64,000 bases of DNA from Neobacillus fumarioli NBRC 102428 (lineage in GTDB: Bacteria; Bacillota; Bacilli; Bacillales; Cytobacillaceae): NCBI RefSeq assembly GCF_001591485.1, contig NZ_BCUZ01000002.1:1-64000 (forward strand). The letters run 5' to 3'. Positions 17,413 to 27,550 of this stretch are shown piece after piece. A program made the position numbers and the translations under genes. Every line of letters starts with the position of its first letter. Positions within the stretch are counted from its first letter, which is position 1. The notes beneath the pieces were generated by a model that saw nothing but the letters and a program-made list of their open reading frames with translations, was not told where the DNA came from and did not search any database.

Positions 17413-18957
17413 ATGTCTAACGCTTCATACTATCTTGGTGTTGATATTGGCACAACAAGCACAAAAGCCGTTCTTTTCGCTGACAAAGGAACCGTTATCA
17501 GCATGCACCATGTGGAATATCCACTTTACAGCCCGGCACCAGATATTGCCGAACAAAATCCGGAGGAAATTTTTCATGCTGTCGTTGAAGCCATTAAAAT
17601 GGCGATAAAAAAAGGGAACATTCATACCGGCCATCTGGAACTTGTCTCATTCAGTTCTGCGATGCACAGCCTGATTGCGATCGGTGAAAACGACAAACCG
17701 ATTACCCGATGCATTACATGGGCAGACAGCCGAGCCACCAAATGGGCAGAAAAAATCAAAAATGAACGAAATGGACTTGCAATTTACCGCAGAACCGGAA
17801 CACCCATTCACCCGATGTCTCCGCTTTGCAAAATTGCCTGGCTTAACGCCGATCATCCAGAAATCGTGCAGAAAACGAAAAAATTCATTGGAATTAAAGA
17901 GTTTATTTTTTATAAACTTTTTGGCCAATATGTGGTTGATTATTCGATTGCTTCAGCTACCGGAATGTTTAATCTAGAACAGTTAACTTGGGATACAGAA
18001 GCTTTACAAGTAGCTGGTATTACAAGTGAACAACTGTCAGAACCAGTATCAACAAAGTTCTATTTAACCGGTTTGAAACCAGAATATGTTTCAGAGCTTG
18101 GAATTTCTGCTGACACACCGTTTATCGTGGGTGCCAGTGATGGGGTTCTTTCCAATCTTGGCGTTAATGCCATCGATCCAGGTGTAATTGCCGTAACGAT
18201 TGGTACAAGCGGTTCAATCCGAACCGCCACAGATCACCCGGTAACAGATCCAAAAGGAAGAATCTTTTGTTATGCCCTGACAGAGAATCATTGGGTGGTC
18301 GGCGGCCCGGTTAATAACGGCGGCATGACATTCCGCTGGGCCCGTGACCAGCTCGGAGGTTCAGAGGTAGAAACGGCAAAGCGGCTTGGGATTGATTCCT
18401 ATGATCTTTTAACCAAAATTGCGGAAAAAGTTACACCTGGTGCGGACGGGTTAATTTTTCACCCTTATTTGGCAGGCGAACGGGCGCCGCTTTGGAATGC
18501 CAATGCGCGAGGTTCCTTTTTCGGTCTTGGCCTCCATCATAAAAAAGAGCATATGATTCGGGCAGTCCTTGAAGGGGTCATCTTGAATTTATATACTGTA
18601 ATGCTCGCCCTGCAGGAGATGATCGGCATGCCGAAAAAAATTCAGGCAACCGGCGGCTTTGCACGCTCTGAATTATGGCGGCAGATGATGGCCGATATTT
18701 TTAACCATGAAGTCGTTGTTCCGGAAACCTTTGAAAGTTCTTGCCTTGGTGCCATTGTTCTAGGCATGTATGCACTTGGAAAAATTGATGATTTCTCCAT
18801 TATGTCCGAATGGGTCGGCACCACTCATGCTCACCAGCCTATACCGGAACATGTCGAGATTTATCAAGATTTAATTCCCATTTATATCCGGCTATCTCGA
18901 GTATTAAATGAAGAATACGGATACATTACAAGTTTTCAGCAGAAGTGGGTAAATTAA
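17413..18957 (+). CDS. gntK: Gluconokinase (FGGY family)
   Basis: A 514-residue sugar kinase. Motifs of the FGGY family are present: VDIGTTSTKAVLF at the start (ATP phosphate loop), TWADSRATKWA, a GASDGVLSNLGVNA region, GTSGSIRTA and the C-terminal ATGGFARSELWRQMMAD. The length and the ITWADSRA and GNLG-type blocks match B. subtilis GntK rather than xylulokinase. It phosphorylates gluconate to 6-phosphogluconate in the cytoplasm. SD AAAGGAG lies before the ATG. The gluconate permease gene lies next to it in the opposite direction, with the two ends facing, unlike the gntRKPZ operon of B. subtilis; no gntR is in view. Confidence 0.9.
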   Translation: MSNASYYLGVDIGTTSTKAVLFADKGTVISMHHVEYPLYSPAPDIAEQNPEEIFHAVVEAIKMAIKKGNIHTGHLELVSFSSAMHSLIAIGENDKPITRCITWADSRATKWAEKIKNERNGLAIYRRTGTPIHPMSPLCKIAWLNADHPEIVQKTKKFIGIKEFIFYKLFGQYVVDYSIASATGMFNLEQLTWDTEALQVAGITSEQLSEPVSTKFYLTGLKPEYVSELGISADTPFIVGASDGVLSNLGVNAIDPGVIAVTIGTSGSIRTATDHPVTDPKGRIFCYALTENHWVVGGPVNNGGMTFRWARDQLGGSEVETAKRLGIDSYDLLTKIAEKVTPGADGLIFHPYLAGERAPLWNANARGSFFGLGLHHKKEHMIRAVLEGVILNLYTVMLALQEMIGMPKKIQATGGFARSELWRQMMADIFNHEVVVPETFESSCLGAIVLGMYALGKIDDFSIMSEWVGTTHAHQPIPEHVEIYQDLIPIYIRLSRVLNEEYGYITSFQQKWVN

Positions 18958-18997
18958 AATCCTCCCTTTGGGCTGTAATGCCCGAGGGAGATTTTTT
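18958..18997 (+). terminator. Rho-independent terminator of gntK
   Basis: CTCCCTTTGGGC pairs with GCCCGAGGGAG around TGTAAT and is followed by six T residues. Confidence 0.88.
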
Positions 18998-19063
18998 GCT
19001 ATTTTATCAGTAGTTTTTTCTTGCTTTTGTCGGAAAGCTCTATCTCTTTTCTCCCAACAACAT

Positions 19064-19108
19064 AAAAGGCACAAGATACTCCTCAAACAGGAATATCTTG
19101 TGCCTTTT
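19064..19108. terminator. Terminator of gntP, 15-bp perfect stem
   Basis: AAAAGGCACAAGATA (19064-19078) and its exact complement (19094-19108) form a long stem ending in T-runs on either strand. It lies just past the gntP stop. Confidence 0.85.
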
Positions 19109-19111
19109 AAC

Positions 19112-20443
19112 CTATACAAACAAACTGATAATCAGTGCGCCGATAAAAGCAACGAATGAGAGAATGGTTTCCAGTATTGTCCAAGTTTTAAACGTTTCAT
19201 TAATAGATAATCCCAAATACTCTTTGACCATCCAGAACCCGGCATCGTTGACATGAGAGAACATTAATGAACCTGCACCAGTTGCGATCACAAGCAGTTC
19301 AAGATTTACTCCGTGCATATGAGCAACAATCGGCGCAACGATTCCGGCTGCGGTTGTTAACGCAACGGTAGCGGAACCTGTTACAATTCGAATTAAACCG
19401 GCTACGATAAATGCCAGTACTAGTGGTGACAGATGCATACCTTGTGATGCAGAAGCAATAACTTTCGCAACACCAGAATCAATCAGAATTTGTTTAAAAC
19501 CTCCGCCGGCGCCGATAATCAGTACAATGGAGCCAACTGGTATAATACATTCTTCTGTAAATTTCTTAATTAAGTTTCGATCCATTCCATGGCGGAATCC
19601 AAGGAAAATATAAGCAAATAAGCTAGAAATTAATAAGGCGACTAACGGACTGCCGATAAAGGCGAAAAATTTTTCCACACCCTTAGGTAGATGCATATAT
19701 GGAGCAACAGTTCCTAAAAGCAATAAGAGTACTGGTAAAAGGATGGTAAAGAAAGAAATTCCCACACCAGGTACTAATTTTTTATTCGAATGATCCTCCA
19801 CATGAACCAATTTTGGTTCGCCAACAGGTATTACACGTTTGTGAATAAATTTCGCATAAAGCGGTCCGCCGATAATCCCGGCAATAATGGCGATAATTCA
19901 AGAATAAAGCAGAACCTTCCCCATATTGGCGCCATAAATGCCAATTGCTGCAATGGCCCCTGGATGCGGTGGCACCAATCCGTGAACAATCGATAATCCA
20001 GCAATTGCAGGAAGTGCAACCAATAAAATATTTTGCTTCGAAGCTTTTTGAACAGAAATCACAAGCGGTAATAATATTAATATACCTACTTCAAAGAAAA
20101 CAGGAATACCTACGATAAATTCGGAGAAGAACATTGCCCACGGCAATTTCTTTTCACCAAATATCTTGATAAAGTAATTGGCAATTTGTAATCCTGCACC
20201 TGATTCGGACTGCATCTTGCCTAAGATGGTCCCAAACGCGATGATCCCGATTAAGTGTCCCAATGTGCCTCCGACACCGGCCTCATAAGAAGCTACAATC
20301 TTATCCAGACTCATACCAGATAGAATCGCTAGAAATAAACTTGCGATTAATAAACTAATAAAGGCATGCCATTTAAATACGGAAACCCCTATAATGACAA
20401 CCACGATCGCAAGCAGTGTGATGATTAATAAGTAAGCATCCAT
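19112..20443 (-). pseudogene. gntP: Gluconate permease GntP interrupted by an in-frame TGA
   Basis: The frame from the ATG at 20443 (SD AAAGGGTGG) encodes a GntP-family transporter of about 443 residues: WHAFISLLIASL, GIIAFGTILGKM, VPPHPGAIAAIGIYGANMG in the first half and HVNDAGFWMVKEYLGL near the end. A TGA at 19898-19900 interrupts it after LLYS, and the same frame continues without another stop (IIAIIAGIIGGPLYAKF). A TGG or TTA to TGA change would explain it. The predicted products are a truncated N-terminal half and an untranslated rest. Gluconate uptake by this gene is therefore doubtful while gntK next to it is intact. Confidence 0.85.
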
Positions 20444-20607
20444 CTCCCAACCACCCTTTAAATAATATGAAAACACTTTCAACAAGTTTTATTATAAGAA
20501 AAAATTTTCCTTTATCAATATAAATATTTAAAAAATATTTATTACACATATAATCTCTCTAGTTTTACCTTTCCACTAAACTCGAATGCTATTCAGAAAA
20601 TGTCATA

Positions 20608-20637
20608 CAAAAAGCCGCGCATTTGCGCGGCCTTTTA
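20608..20637 (-). terminator. Rho-independent terminator of yfkAB
   Basis: On the minus strand GGCCGCGCAAATGCGCGGC forms an 8-bp GC-rich stem followed by TTTTTG. Confidence 0.88.
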
Positions 20638-20648
20638 GCAATTAACCA

Positions 20649-21767
20649 TCACTTTGTAATATTCGCCTTCTTAATCGTAAAATCTTCATCTTGATAATAA
20701 CTATTCTTCACTAATATATTAGGCCCCAAGCAAGCAACCTGCGGACAATGACAGCTTAATTCCCTTGCTATTCTAGAGGACTGCCATGTTTGATAGGCAT
20801 CAAGCAACGTATTCGTTTGAATATTCCCAAGCGGCGGGGTATCCCCAAAATCGGTCACAATAATTTCACCGGTAAAAATATTAACATTCAAACGGGAGCG
20901 CCCATCGGGGTCGTTCCGAACGGTAACATTTTTACTCTTGTACAGCCTCTCTAATAGCTTCAGATCGTCTTGATTGCTGCTGCAGGCATAGAACGGCAAG
21001 GTGCCAAACAGCATCCACACATTTTCATCCCGGATATCCAGTAAATGGTGGATTGCGGCTCTTATTTCTTCCAGTGATAATGTTTCTAAATTGCTGGCGA
21101 AATCGCTTGGATACATGGGATGAATCTCATGGCGCTGGCAAAGCATTTCATCTACAACCTGGCGGTGGATCGTTTCCAGATGGGGTAATGTCCGTTTATT
21201 TAACATGGTTTCGGCCGATACGATAACACCGGCCTTTGCCAGCTCACGGCTATTTTCTATCATTCTTTTAAAATATTTTCCTCGTTGTTCATGATCAGGC
21301 TTTTTTTCCATCCGAGCAAAGCCGCCCTCTACAAAATCTGCCACTGTGCCCCAGTTATGTGAGATATGTAAAACATCTAAATATGGAATGATTAATTCGT
21401 AACGAGATAAGTCCAAGGTTAAATTGGAATTAATCTGCGTTCGCACTCCTCGTTCATGGGCATATTTTAAAATCGGTACCACATAGTTTTTGACAGAGGA
21501 TAATGAAAGCATTGGTTCCCCGCCGGTAATACTTAAAGCTCGGAGATACGGGATTTCATCTATTCTTTGTAAAATGAGCCCGATCGGCAATGCATCCGGG
21601 TCCTTCGTTTGCAATGTATACCCTACAGCACAATGCTCGCAGCGCATATTGCATAGAGTTGTTGTCGTAAATTCAATATTGGTCAACTGTGCTGTTCCAT
21701 ATTGTTCAATATCCAGATAAGCTTCCCATGGATCATATGAGGGGGAAATTTTTCTTATTGTTTTCAT
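20649..21767 (-). CDS. yfkAB: Radical SAM protein with C-terminal CxCxxxxC motif (YfkAB)
   Basis: A 372-residue radical SAM enzyme. The iron-sulfur cluster motif is CNMRCEHC near residue 45, followed by the SAM-binding ITGGEPM. The C-terminal CHCPQVACLGPN has the CxCxxxxC pattern that defines YfkAB proteins of Bacillus. Its reaction is unknown. The ATG at 21767 is chosen because AAAGGAG lies just upstream; a longer frame begins at 21797. It is a single-gene unit. It lies 13 kb from the CWWC peptide and is a standard Bacillus gene, so I do not tie it to that system. Confidence 0.9.
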   Translation of the reverse strand: MKTIRKISPSYDPWEAYLDIEQYGTAQLTNIEFTTTTLCNMRCEHCAVGYTLQTKDPDALPIGLILQRIDEIPYLRALSITGGEPMLSLSSVKNYVVPILKYAHERGVRTQINSNLTLDLSRYELIIPYLDVLHISHNWGTVADFVEGGFARMEKKPDHEQRGKYFKRMIENSRELAKAGVIVSAETMLNKRTLPHLETIHRQVVDEMLCQRHEIHPMYPSDFASNLETLSLEEIRAAIHHLLDIRDENVWMLFGTLPFYACSSNQDDLKLLERLYKSKNVTVRNDPDGRSRLNVNIFTGEIIVTDFGDTPPLGNIQTNTLLDAYQTWQSSRIARELSCHCPQVACLGPNILVKNSYYQDEDFTIKKANITK

Positions 21768-21944
21768 GGCAATCTCCTTTAAATCAGATGTAACCAAACT
21801 TAACTATTATAACTGATTTAGGGATTTCATCACTACAAAAAAGCTTATGCACACCAACGTGCTGATATTCAAAACAACCTCAGCCTCTCGACAAATTCCC
21901 GGGAAATAACAGGATCAATCGTGCGGTATCGACAAAGACCACCA

Positions 21945-23579
21945 TTAGGAATCCCCCCATACCATCCTATAGACCATTTTCCAGGAAAAAATAGTGATCC
22001 CTAAAAGAAGAATAAGATAACTAAAAACTCTGTATGGAATAAAAGTAACCGCAAAATGAATTCCCCAAAAAACACCGGCAAGTATTAAAGCAGGAATTAA
22101 TTTCACACCTGCACTCTGCCTTGCATTCTCAAATGACTCGGAAAATGGAAGCGACCCTTTCAGAAAACGCGAGCAAATAACCATATACAAAATGGAAGCA
22201 ACAAATACAACCAATAAGTCGAGAACAATTTTAAACCCAAATATAAAGACAAAAATAACACTTTGAATTAAAAATACTGGCAAATAGAGATCAACAATAA
22301 ACACTTTTAGGACGGCACTAAATAGCGGCGCATAATTTTCAACAGGAGCTGTTTTGTAAATCCAAGCGCCTTTATATTTCCCCGAGTATTTCATCATCGA
22401 AACAGCGGTTGGAATCATTAAACTGCTAAAATAAATCGCCAAATACCATTTGGTTGAAACCATATCGGCAAAGGAAGTCATATGAATTTGATTAAAGATG
22501 AAAATAAAAGGAATGACAAGTGACATGCCGAGTGACGGATATACTTTTAAACGAAATTCCCGTTCATTTCGCATCATGTGATCGGCAAATCGGAAAAATA
22601 CTTTCTCCTCTCTACTTCGACAAATGGTATGCATCAGCCAATTTTTCCACCTGCGTTCTCTTGGTTTGCTTTTCCTGCTATGATTGGAGAGTTTTTGAAG
22701 ATTCCTTTCAAATGATGGGATCATCCGGATATAAATCATGATCGATATAACGGGGATCAGGAAAGCTAACAAGAAATAAAGCCAAAGAAACTTGTTAGAC
22801 TGGTGCCCAAAGTATAAGGCAAATGGCGCTCCAAACCAGATGGGCGGGATGAAGAAATGCCACCAGCTTGGAGAGAAGGTGATTTTCATATCGACAAAGC
22901 TAAAAGCTCTCCCTAACAGCTGATAACCGACCATAACGGCGATTGATAGACCAATTTGCACATAATTAATAACATCCTTCAATTTTTCACCATCAAAAAA
23001 CCGTAAAATAAAATTATAAATAAGGGCGGTGAATACTACTATAAACAAATTGATGAACATTAATCCAAATATCGAGAAAATCAAAAATATGAGTCCATGG
23101 GTGACTGTCCCAATTACTACTGGGATACCGGCTATAGCCATGGTGAGAAAAAATAAATAGAGACAAATATGAACCGTTTTTGCAGCATTGATCGTCCTTT
23201 TTTCAATTGGTTTCGTGTGAAGAATGCTTTTATCCTTAACATCGAGAAGAACATTGGAAAAGTCCGAAATCATCGAAGTCATCACGAGAAACATAACAAC
23301 CCCGAAAAAAATACTCATTTGATAAAGATAATTTTGGCCGAAGTTTACAATTGGAATAAGTACAATACTGATTAAAACGTACATCCCTAGGGATTTTATA
23401 AATCCATTCTCTTCAGGCTTCTGCTTTTTCTTCTGTTGATTAAAGACGGTCGGAGTCCCGCGTCCGTCCATTGTTAATTTAACCGCCAATATTTTCCTCA
23501 TTACCGGATAATCAATGCCAAAGCGCTCAAATAAGCCTCTGAAACGATCTAATATTTTTAATGTTCGAAAATCCTTCAC
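21945..23579 (-). CDS. ABC-2 type exporter permease
   Basis: A 544-residue membrane protein with a hydrophilic start (LKILDRFRGLFERFGIDYP) and about twelve hydrophobic segments. It begins with GTG three bases after the stop of the ATPase gene, with AGAGGTG as ribosome site. It resembles the large permeases of two-gene Bacillus ABC exporters. What it exports is not visible. Its function depends on the neighbouring ATPase, which carries a frameshift in this sequence. Confidence 0.75.
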   Translation of the reverse strand: MKDFRTLKILDRFRGLFERFGIDYPVMRKILAVKLTMDGRGTPTVFNQQKKKQKPEENGFIKSLGMYVLISIVLIPIVNFGQNYLYQMSIFFGVVMFLVMTSMISDFSNVLLDVKDKSILHTKPIEKRTINAAKTVHICLYLFFLTMAIAGIPVVIGTVTHGLIFLIFSIFGLMFINLFIVVFTALIYNFILRFFDGEKLKDVINYVQIGLSIAVMVGYQLLGRAFSFVDMKITFSPSWWHFFIPPIWFGAPFALYFGHQSNKFLWLYFLLAFLIPVISIMIYIRMIPSFERNLQKLSNHSRKSKPRERRWKNWLMHTICRSREEKVFFRFADHMMRNEREFRLKVYPSLGMSLVIPFIFIFNQIHMTSFADMVSTKWYLAIYFSSLMIPTAVSMMKYSGKYKGAWIYKTAPVENYAPLFSAVLKVFIVDLYLPVFLIQSVIFVFIFGFKIVLDLLVVFVASILYMVICSRFLKGSLPFSESFENARQSAGVKLIPALILAGVFWGIHFAVTFIPYRVFSYLILLLGITIFSWKMVYRMVWGDS

Positions 23580-23582
23580 AAT

Positions 23583-24364
23583 CTACACCTCTTGGACGAT
23601 GGATACAAATTCCTCGGCGATTGCCTTGTGTTCATTAAAGCCGGTCAGCTGATTGAAAATTTGTTCCAATGTTCCCTCTTTGTTTTGTTCTTTTAAATCC
23701 ATAAAGCTACCATCAGCGACAATTTTTCCATCATTTATTAAAATTATGCGATTGCTGATCTTCTCAACGACATCCATAATATGAGAAGAATAGAAAATCG
23801 TCTTTCCTTTCGCTGCCATAATAGAAAGAATTTCTTTCAATACCATTACACTGTTGGCATCAAGGCCACTTAATGGTTCATCCAAAAATAATAACTCAGG
23901 ATTATGTAACAAACTCGAAATAATGAGCACTTTTTGCCGCATTCTTTTGGAAAAAGAGGCAATTCGCGAGTGATAAACCTCCTCCATCCCAAATACCTTC
24001 ATTAAGTTTTGTGCTTTTTCATTCGCCTTTTTAACATCCATTCCATACAATTCGCCGACAAAGGTTAAATATTCACTTGCTGTGAGATTGTCATACAGCT
24101 CGGCGATTTCCGGGACATAACCGATTTTTCTTTATAGGTAAAATCCGTTTCCGTGATCTCTTTCCCAACCATCTCCACCTTACCGGCATAGCCGCTTTCA
24201 ATTCCAAGTAAAATCTTAATCGTCGTACTTTTCCCGGCGCCATTAGGCCCGATATAACCAATAAATTGCCCGCGGGTCACCGTAAGATTAATTCCTTTTA
24301 ATACCTCTTTTGCCCCATAGCTTTTTGTTAAATTTTTCAAACAAAGAATAACATCCTGTTCCAT
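23583..24364 (-). pseudogene. ABC transporter ATP-binding protein with a single-base frameshift
   Basis: The N-terminal part (ATG at 24364, SD AGAAGG) has Walker A GPNGAGKSTT and reads correctly to DFTYKEK. The next codons are out of frame and hit a stop. Adding one A to the five-A run on the coding strand (24125-24129) restores IGYVPEIAELYDNLTASEYL and then the rest: signature FSKRMRQKVLI, Walker B LLFLDEPLSGLD and the H-loop SSHIMD. The lesion lies in a homopolymer, so a sequencing error is a real possibility. If true, the two-gene exporter is dead. Confidence 0.8.
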
Positions 24365-24531
24365 GACCAAAACCTTCTCTCGTTTTTTGATAGTTTCATA
24401 TTAACACAAATTTCAAACAACTCCATAATTTTCAAATAAATTTTATAAAAAGCCACTATGAGGAACAAAATTCGTCATGATCTTTGAGAAAAATCCGCTA
24501 ATCCACCGGTAATGTATTGATTTACCTTAAT

Positions 24532-24557
24532 AAAAAACAGCCTCACCGGGCTGTTTT
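24532..24557 (-). terminator. Rho-independent terminator of recQ
   Basis: On the minus strand AAAACAGCCC and GGCTGTTTT flank a short loop, followed by TTTATT; the stem overlaps the recQ stop codon. Confidence 0.75.
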
Positions 24558-26675
24558 ACTTAGATGATAAACATATAACTTAATCATAAAATAACTAACT
24601 TCCTCTGGCAGAAGTTCTTTAATCGGTTTAAGCCGCTCTCTCCCGGCTTCTGCAACCGCATTTTCCAATAGCGGGATGTACTCGTCAGGGATAAGTCTGG
24701 TGAAGTCTGCCTCAAGACTCTGCTGGGCACATTGGAGCAAATGGGTTTCCACCGTACTGATAGCAAGCCCCTGTTCTTTCGCTATTTCGGCTATTGACAA
24801 TCCGCTTTGGTACAGTTTTAATGTTTCCAAATGAGATTCACCCACTGTCTTTTTAGCCGGCTTTTTCAGTGGTTCTGAATCAGCCTCCAGTTCACTCTTG
24901 TAATCAGGATGCTCCTCACAAAAAGCACGGATCTCTTGAATAAATTCCTGACCATATTTTTGCAGTTTATGCTCCCCGACACCACTGACTTGTAAAAACT
25001 CTTCACTTGTTTTCGGTATTTTTGCACACATGTCCTTTAACGCAGCATCAGAGAAAATGACAAATGGCGGTACATTCTCCCGATCAGCAATCCGCTTTCG
25101 CACTTCTCTTAATGTCTCAAATAATGGATCGTTCTTGGAAACTTGTTTTACTTGTACCGTTTCCCGCCGGAACACCTGCTCTTTTCCCAGAAGGACATCC
25201 TTTCCTTTCGGCGTTACAAATAGGGTCGGAAACTGTCCATGTTCAATTCCAATTATTTCTTGGGCAATGAGAAACTCAATAAAGTCACCGACTTCTTTTG
25301 CCCCCTTGTTCTGCATAATTCCATAGGTCGGGAGCTTATGAAAGCCCATATCCGTTACTTTTTTATTTTTTGAACCAGTTAATACTTGTGCTGTGATATT
25401 TTTACCAAACCGTTGACCCATCCGAACTACACAGGATAGAACCATTTGCGCTTCGCGTGTTACTTCTATTTTCCCGCGATTGTCTGTACAATTGCCACAT
25501 CTGCCGCATGGTTTCGTTTCAGCCTCACCAAAATAAGATACAATAAATTCTTGCAGACAGTTTTCGGTATGGCAGTAATCAACCATTTGCTGCAGTTTTT
25601 CCAACTCTGCACTCTTGCGGCTTCTGTCACTGGCTTGGTCAATTAGAAATCTTTGTATTTGCACATCCTGGGGAGAATAAAGCAGAATACATTCGCTTGC
25701 CAGTCCATCCCTTCCCGCACGTCCAGCTTCCTGGTAATAGCTTTCCATGTTTTTCGGGAGCTGAAAATGAATGACGTATCGTATATTCGATTTATCAATC
25801 CCCATTCCAAAAGCAGAAGTAGCAACCATCACGGATGCCTTGTCTTCTAAAAAGCGCTCCTGTTCGCGAGCCCGTTCAACATCTCCCATCCCGGCATGGT
25901 ACTTGGCAGCATTGATGTGCTCTTTCCTTAGCCGTTCATAGAGCAGATCTACATTCTTTCGGGTTGCGGCATAAATAATGCCTGCTTCGTTTTCATTCTT
26001 TTTAAGATACTCGAATAAAAATTTTAGCCGGTCTTGGCCTTTAATCACTGAAAAGGACAGATTTTCCCTCTCAAATCCGGTAATGACGGTATTTCTTTCA
26101 TCAATATCCAGTTGACGACAAATATCTTCCCGTACAAGCGGTGTGGCTGTTGCTGTTAATGCCAGCACTTTCGGCCTTTGTGGCATATGATCGATCATTT
26201 GTTGAATATGCCGGTAGCTTGGGCGGAAATCATGTCCCCACTGGGAAATACAATGGGCTTCATCAACCGCCACCAAAGGGATGTTCATGCTTTTAAGGTC
26301 TTTAATAAAATCCGGTGACTCTAAGCGTTCCGGCGCTATGTAAAGCAATTTATATGTTCCCTTTTTTGCTTCGTACATCCGTTCATTTGCCTCATTAAAT
26401 CTTAAGGAACTATTAATAAAAGTGGCGGAGATCCCGATTTGCAAAAGGGCATCCACCTGGTCTTTCATAAGTGAAATCAAAGGGGAAATAACGATCGTGG
26501 TACCTGGCAGAATCAGAGCCGGAATTTGATAGCAAATCGACTTCCCGCCGCCCGTCGGCATGACACAAATTGTATTTTTTCCGGCTAAGACGGAGCGAAT
26601 CGCCTGCTCCTGGCCATTGCGGAAAGAGTGGTAACCAAAGTAAGATTCCAGCAGAGGAAGGGCTTGTTCGAACAA
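24543..26675 (-). CDS. recQ: ATP-dependent DNA helicase RecQ
   Basis: A 710-residue superfamily 2 helicase. Walker A is MPTGGGKS, the DEAH box is VDEAHCISQWGHDFRPSYR, motif VI is YQEAGRAGRDG, and the RQC zinc cysteines are in CLQEF and CGRCGNC. An HRDC domain (VFSDAALKDMCAKIP...VSGVGEHKLQKYG) and a C-terminal helix-turn-helix of the HTH_40 type (SIAEIAKEQGLAISTVETHL) follow, so it is longer than B. subtilis RecQ (about 590). It unwinds DNA 3' to 5' in recombination and fork repair. It starts with TTG after a good AAAGGAG site eight bases upstream. Confidence 0.95.
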   Translation of the reverse strand: MFEQALPLLESYFGYHSFRNGQEQAIRSVLAGKNTICVMPTGGGKSICYQIPALILPGTTIVISPLISLMKDQVDALLQIGISATFINSSLRFNEANERMYEAKKGTYKLLYIAPERLESPDFIKDLKSMNIPLVAVDEAHCISQWGHDFRPSYRHIQQMIDHMPQRPKVLALTATATPLVREDICRQLDIDERNTVITGFERENLSFSVIKGQDRLKFLFEYLKKNENEAGIIYAATRKNVDLLYERLRKEHINAAKYHAGMGDVERAREQERFLEDKASVMVATSAFGMGIDKSNIRYVIHFQLPKNMESYYQEAGRAGRDGLASECILLYSPQDVQIQRFLIDQASDRSRKSAELEKLQQMVDYCHTENCLQEFIVSYFGEAETKPCGRCGNCTDNRGKIEVTREAQMVLSCVVRMGQRFGKNITAQVLTGSKNKKVTDMGFHKLPTYGIMQNKGAKEVGDFIEFLIAQEIIGIEHGQFPTLFVTPKGKDVLLGKEQVFRRETVQVKQVSKNDPLFETLREVRKRIADRENVPPFVIFSDAALKDMCAKIPKTSEEFLQVSGVGEHKLQKYGQEFIQEIRAFCEEHPDYKSELEADSEPLKKPAKKTVGESHLETLKLYQSGLSIAEIAKEQGLAISTVETHLLQCAQQSLEADFTRLIPDEYIPLLENAVAEAGRERLKPIKELLPEEVSYFMIKLYVYHLSKTAR

Positions 26676-26869
26676 TTTTGCTTCTCCTTTCAGGGAAAAA
26701 ATCTAGTAAATATTATAACCAATGATTTCGGTTTATGGATTTAAGATACTTTTAATATTTTTCACCTTTACTAAATCTGCATAGTAATGGATAATAGTTG
26801 TTGGGCTGAAATCTAAAGCATTGCTTTAATAACTATACATCTACTATTCTAAAGAAATGAGGTTTTTGG

Positions 26870-27460
26870 ATGAATTATAGCTTATTTCAATCGATTAATA
26901 ACCTTGCCGGTCATCATCCTTTTTGGGATAAATTAATGGTTTTTATGTCTAAAGAAGCTTTCATTATTTTTGCATTCATTTTACTGATTATGTGGTTTGC
27001 TGGAAAGCAACGTACAAAATACACAGTGGTTTATGCTGCGATTACAACAGTGATCGGTTTAGTGATTAACATGGTCATCGGCCACATTTACGATGAACCA
27101 CGTCCATTTGTCACTCATAAAGTCCATTTATTATTACAGCATGCAAAAGATGCTTCTTTCCCGAGTGACCATGCAACCGGTACTTTTTCAATCGCTTTTG
27201 CCGTATTACTGCGGAAACATCTTAAAACAGGATTATTTATGACTCTGCTTGCAGTTTTAGTCGGTTTTTCCCGTGTTTATGTTGGACACCATTATCCAAT
27301 GGATGTTGTTGGTAGTATAATTGTCAGCTTAGTCGTTAGTATCGTTGTATATCAGTTAAGAGGATTATTACAGCCAATTCCACGTCTTATTGTTGGGATT
27401 TACAACCGAATTCCACTCGTGCCGAAAAATACATCTAGAGATGAAAGAGCAAATTATTAG
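26870..27460 (+). CDS. bcrC: Undecaprenyl-diphosphatase BcrC (PAP2 superfamily)
   Basis: A 196-residue membrane protein that closely follows B. subtilis BcrC from its start (MNYSLFQSINNLAGHHPF). The three phosphatase motifs are present: YDEPRPF, SFPSDHATG and SRVYVGHHYPMDVVGS. It removes a phosphate from undecaprenyl pyrophosphate on the outer face of the membrane, recycling the lipid carrier for cell-wall synthesis and giving bacitracin tolerance. It is a single gene with a terminator; AATGAGG lies before the ATG. In B. subtilis the gene responds to ECF sigma factors; I did not identify such a promoter here. Confidence 0.92.
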   Translation: MNYSLFQSINNLAGHHPFWDKLMVFMSKEAFIIFAFILLIMWFAGKQRTKYTVVYAAITTVIGLVINMVIGHIYDEPRPFVTHKVHLLLQHAKDASFPSDHATGTFSIAFAVLLRKHLKTGLFMTLLAVLVGFSRVYVGHHYPMDVVGSIIVSLVVSIVVYQLRGLLQPIPRLIVGIYNRIPLVPKNTSRDERANY

Positions 27461-27461
27461 G

Positions 27462-27490
27462 AGCTTAGAGGATTTTCTCTAAGCTTTTTT
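27462..27490 (+). terminator. Rho-independent terminator of bcrC
   Basis: AGCTTAGAG pairs with CTCTAAGCT around GATTTT, followed by a T-run. Confidence 0.9.
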
Positions 27491-27550
27491 GTTTATTTTT
27501 TGAATAGATCTACTATAATTCAATTAACACGAATTAGGGAGCGATGAATA

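Noticed and set aside
19898-19900. The gntP TGA as a recoded selenocysteine or readthrough codon
   Set aside because: GntP has no known Cys/Sec there, no selenocysteine signal was seen, and other genes in the window carry TAA stops of the same kind.
20649-21767. YfkAB as the modifying enzyme for the CWWC peptide
   Set aside because: It lies about 13 kb away in its own transcription unit and is a standard Bacillus gene. Nothing links it to the peptide.
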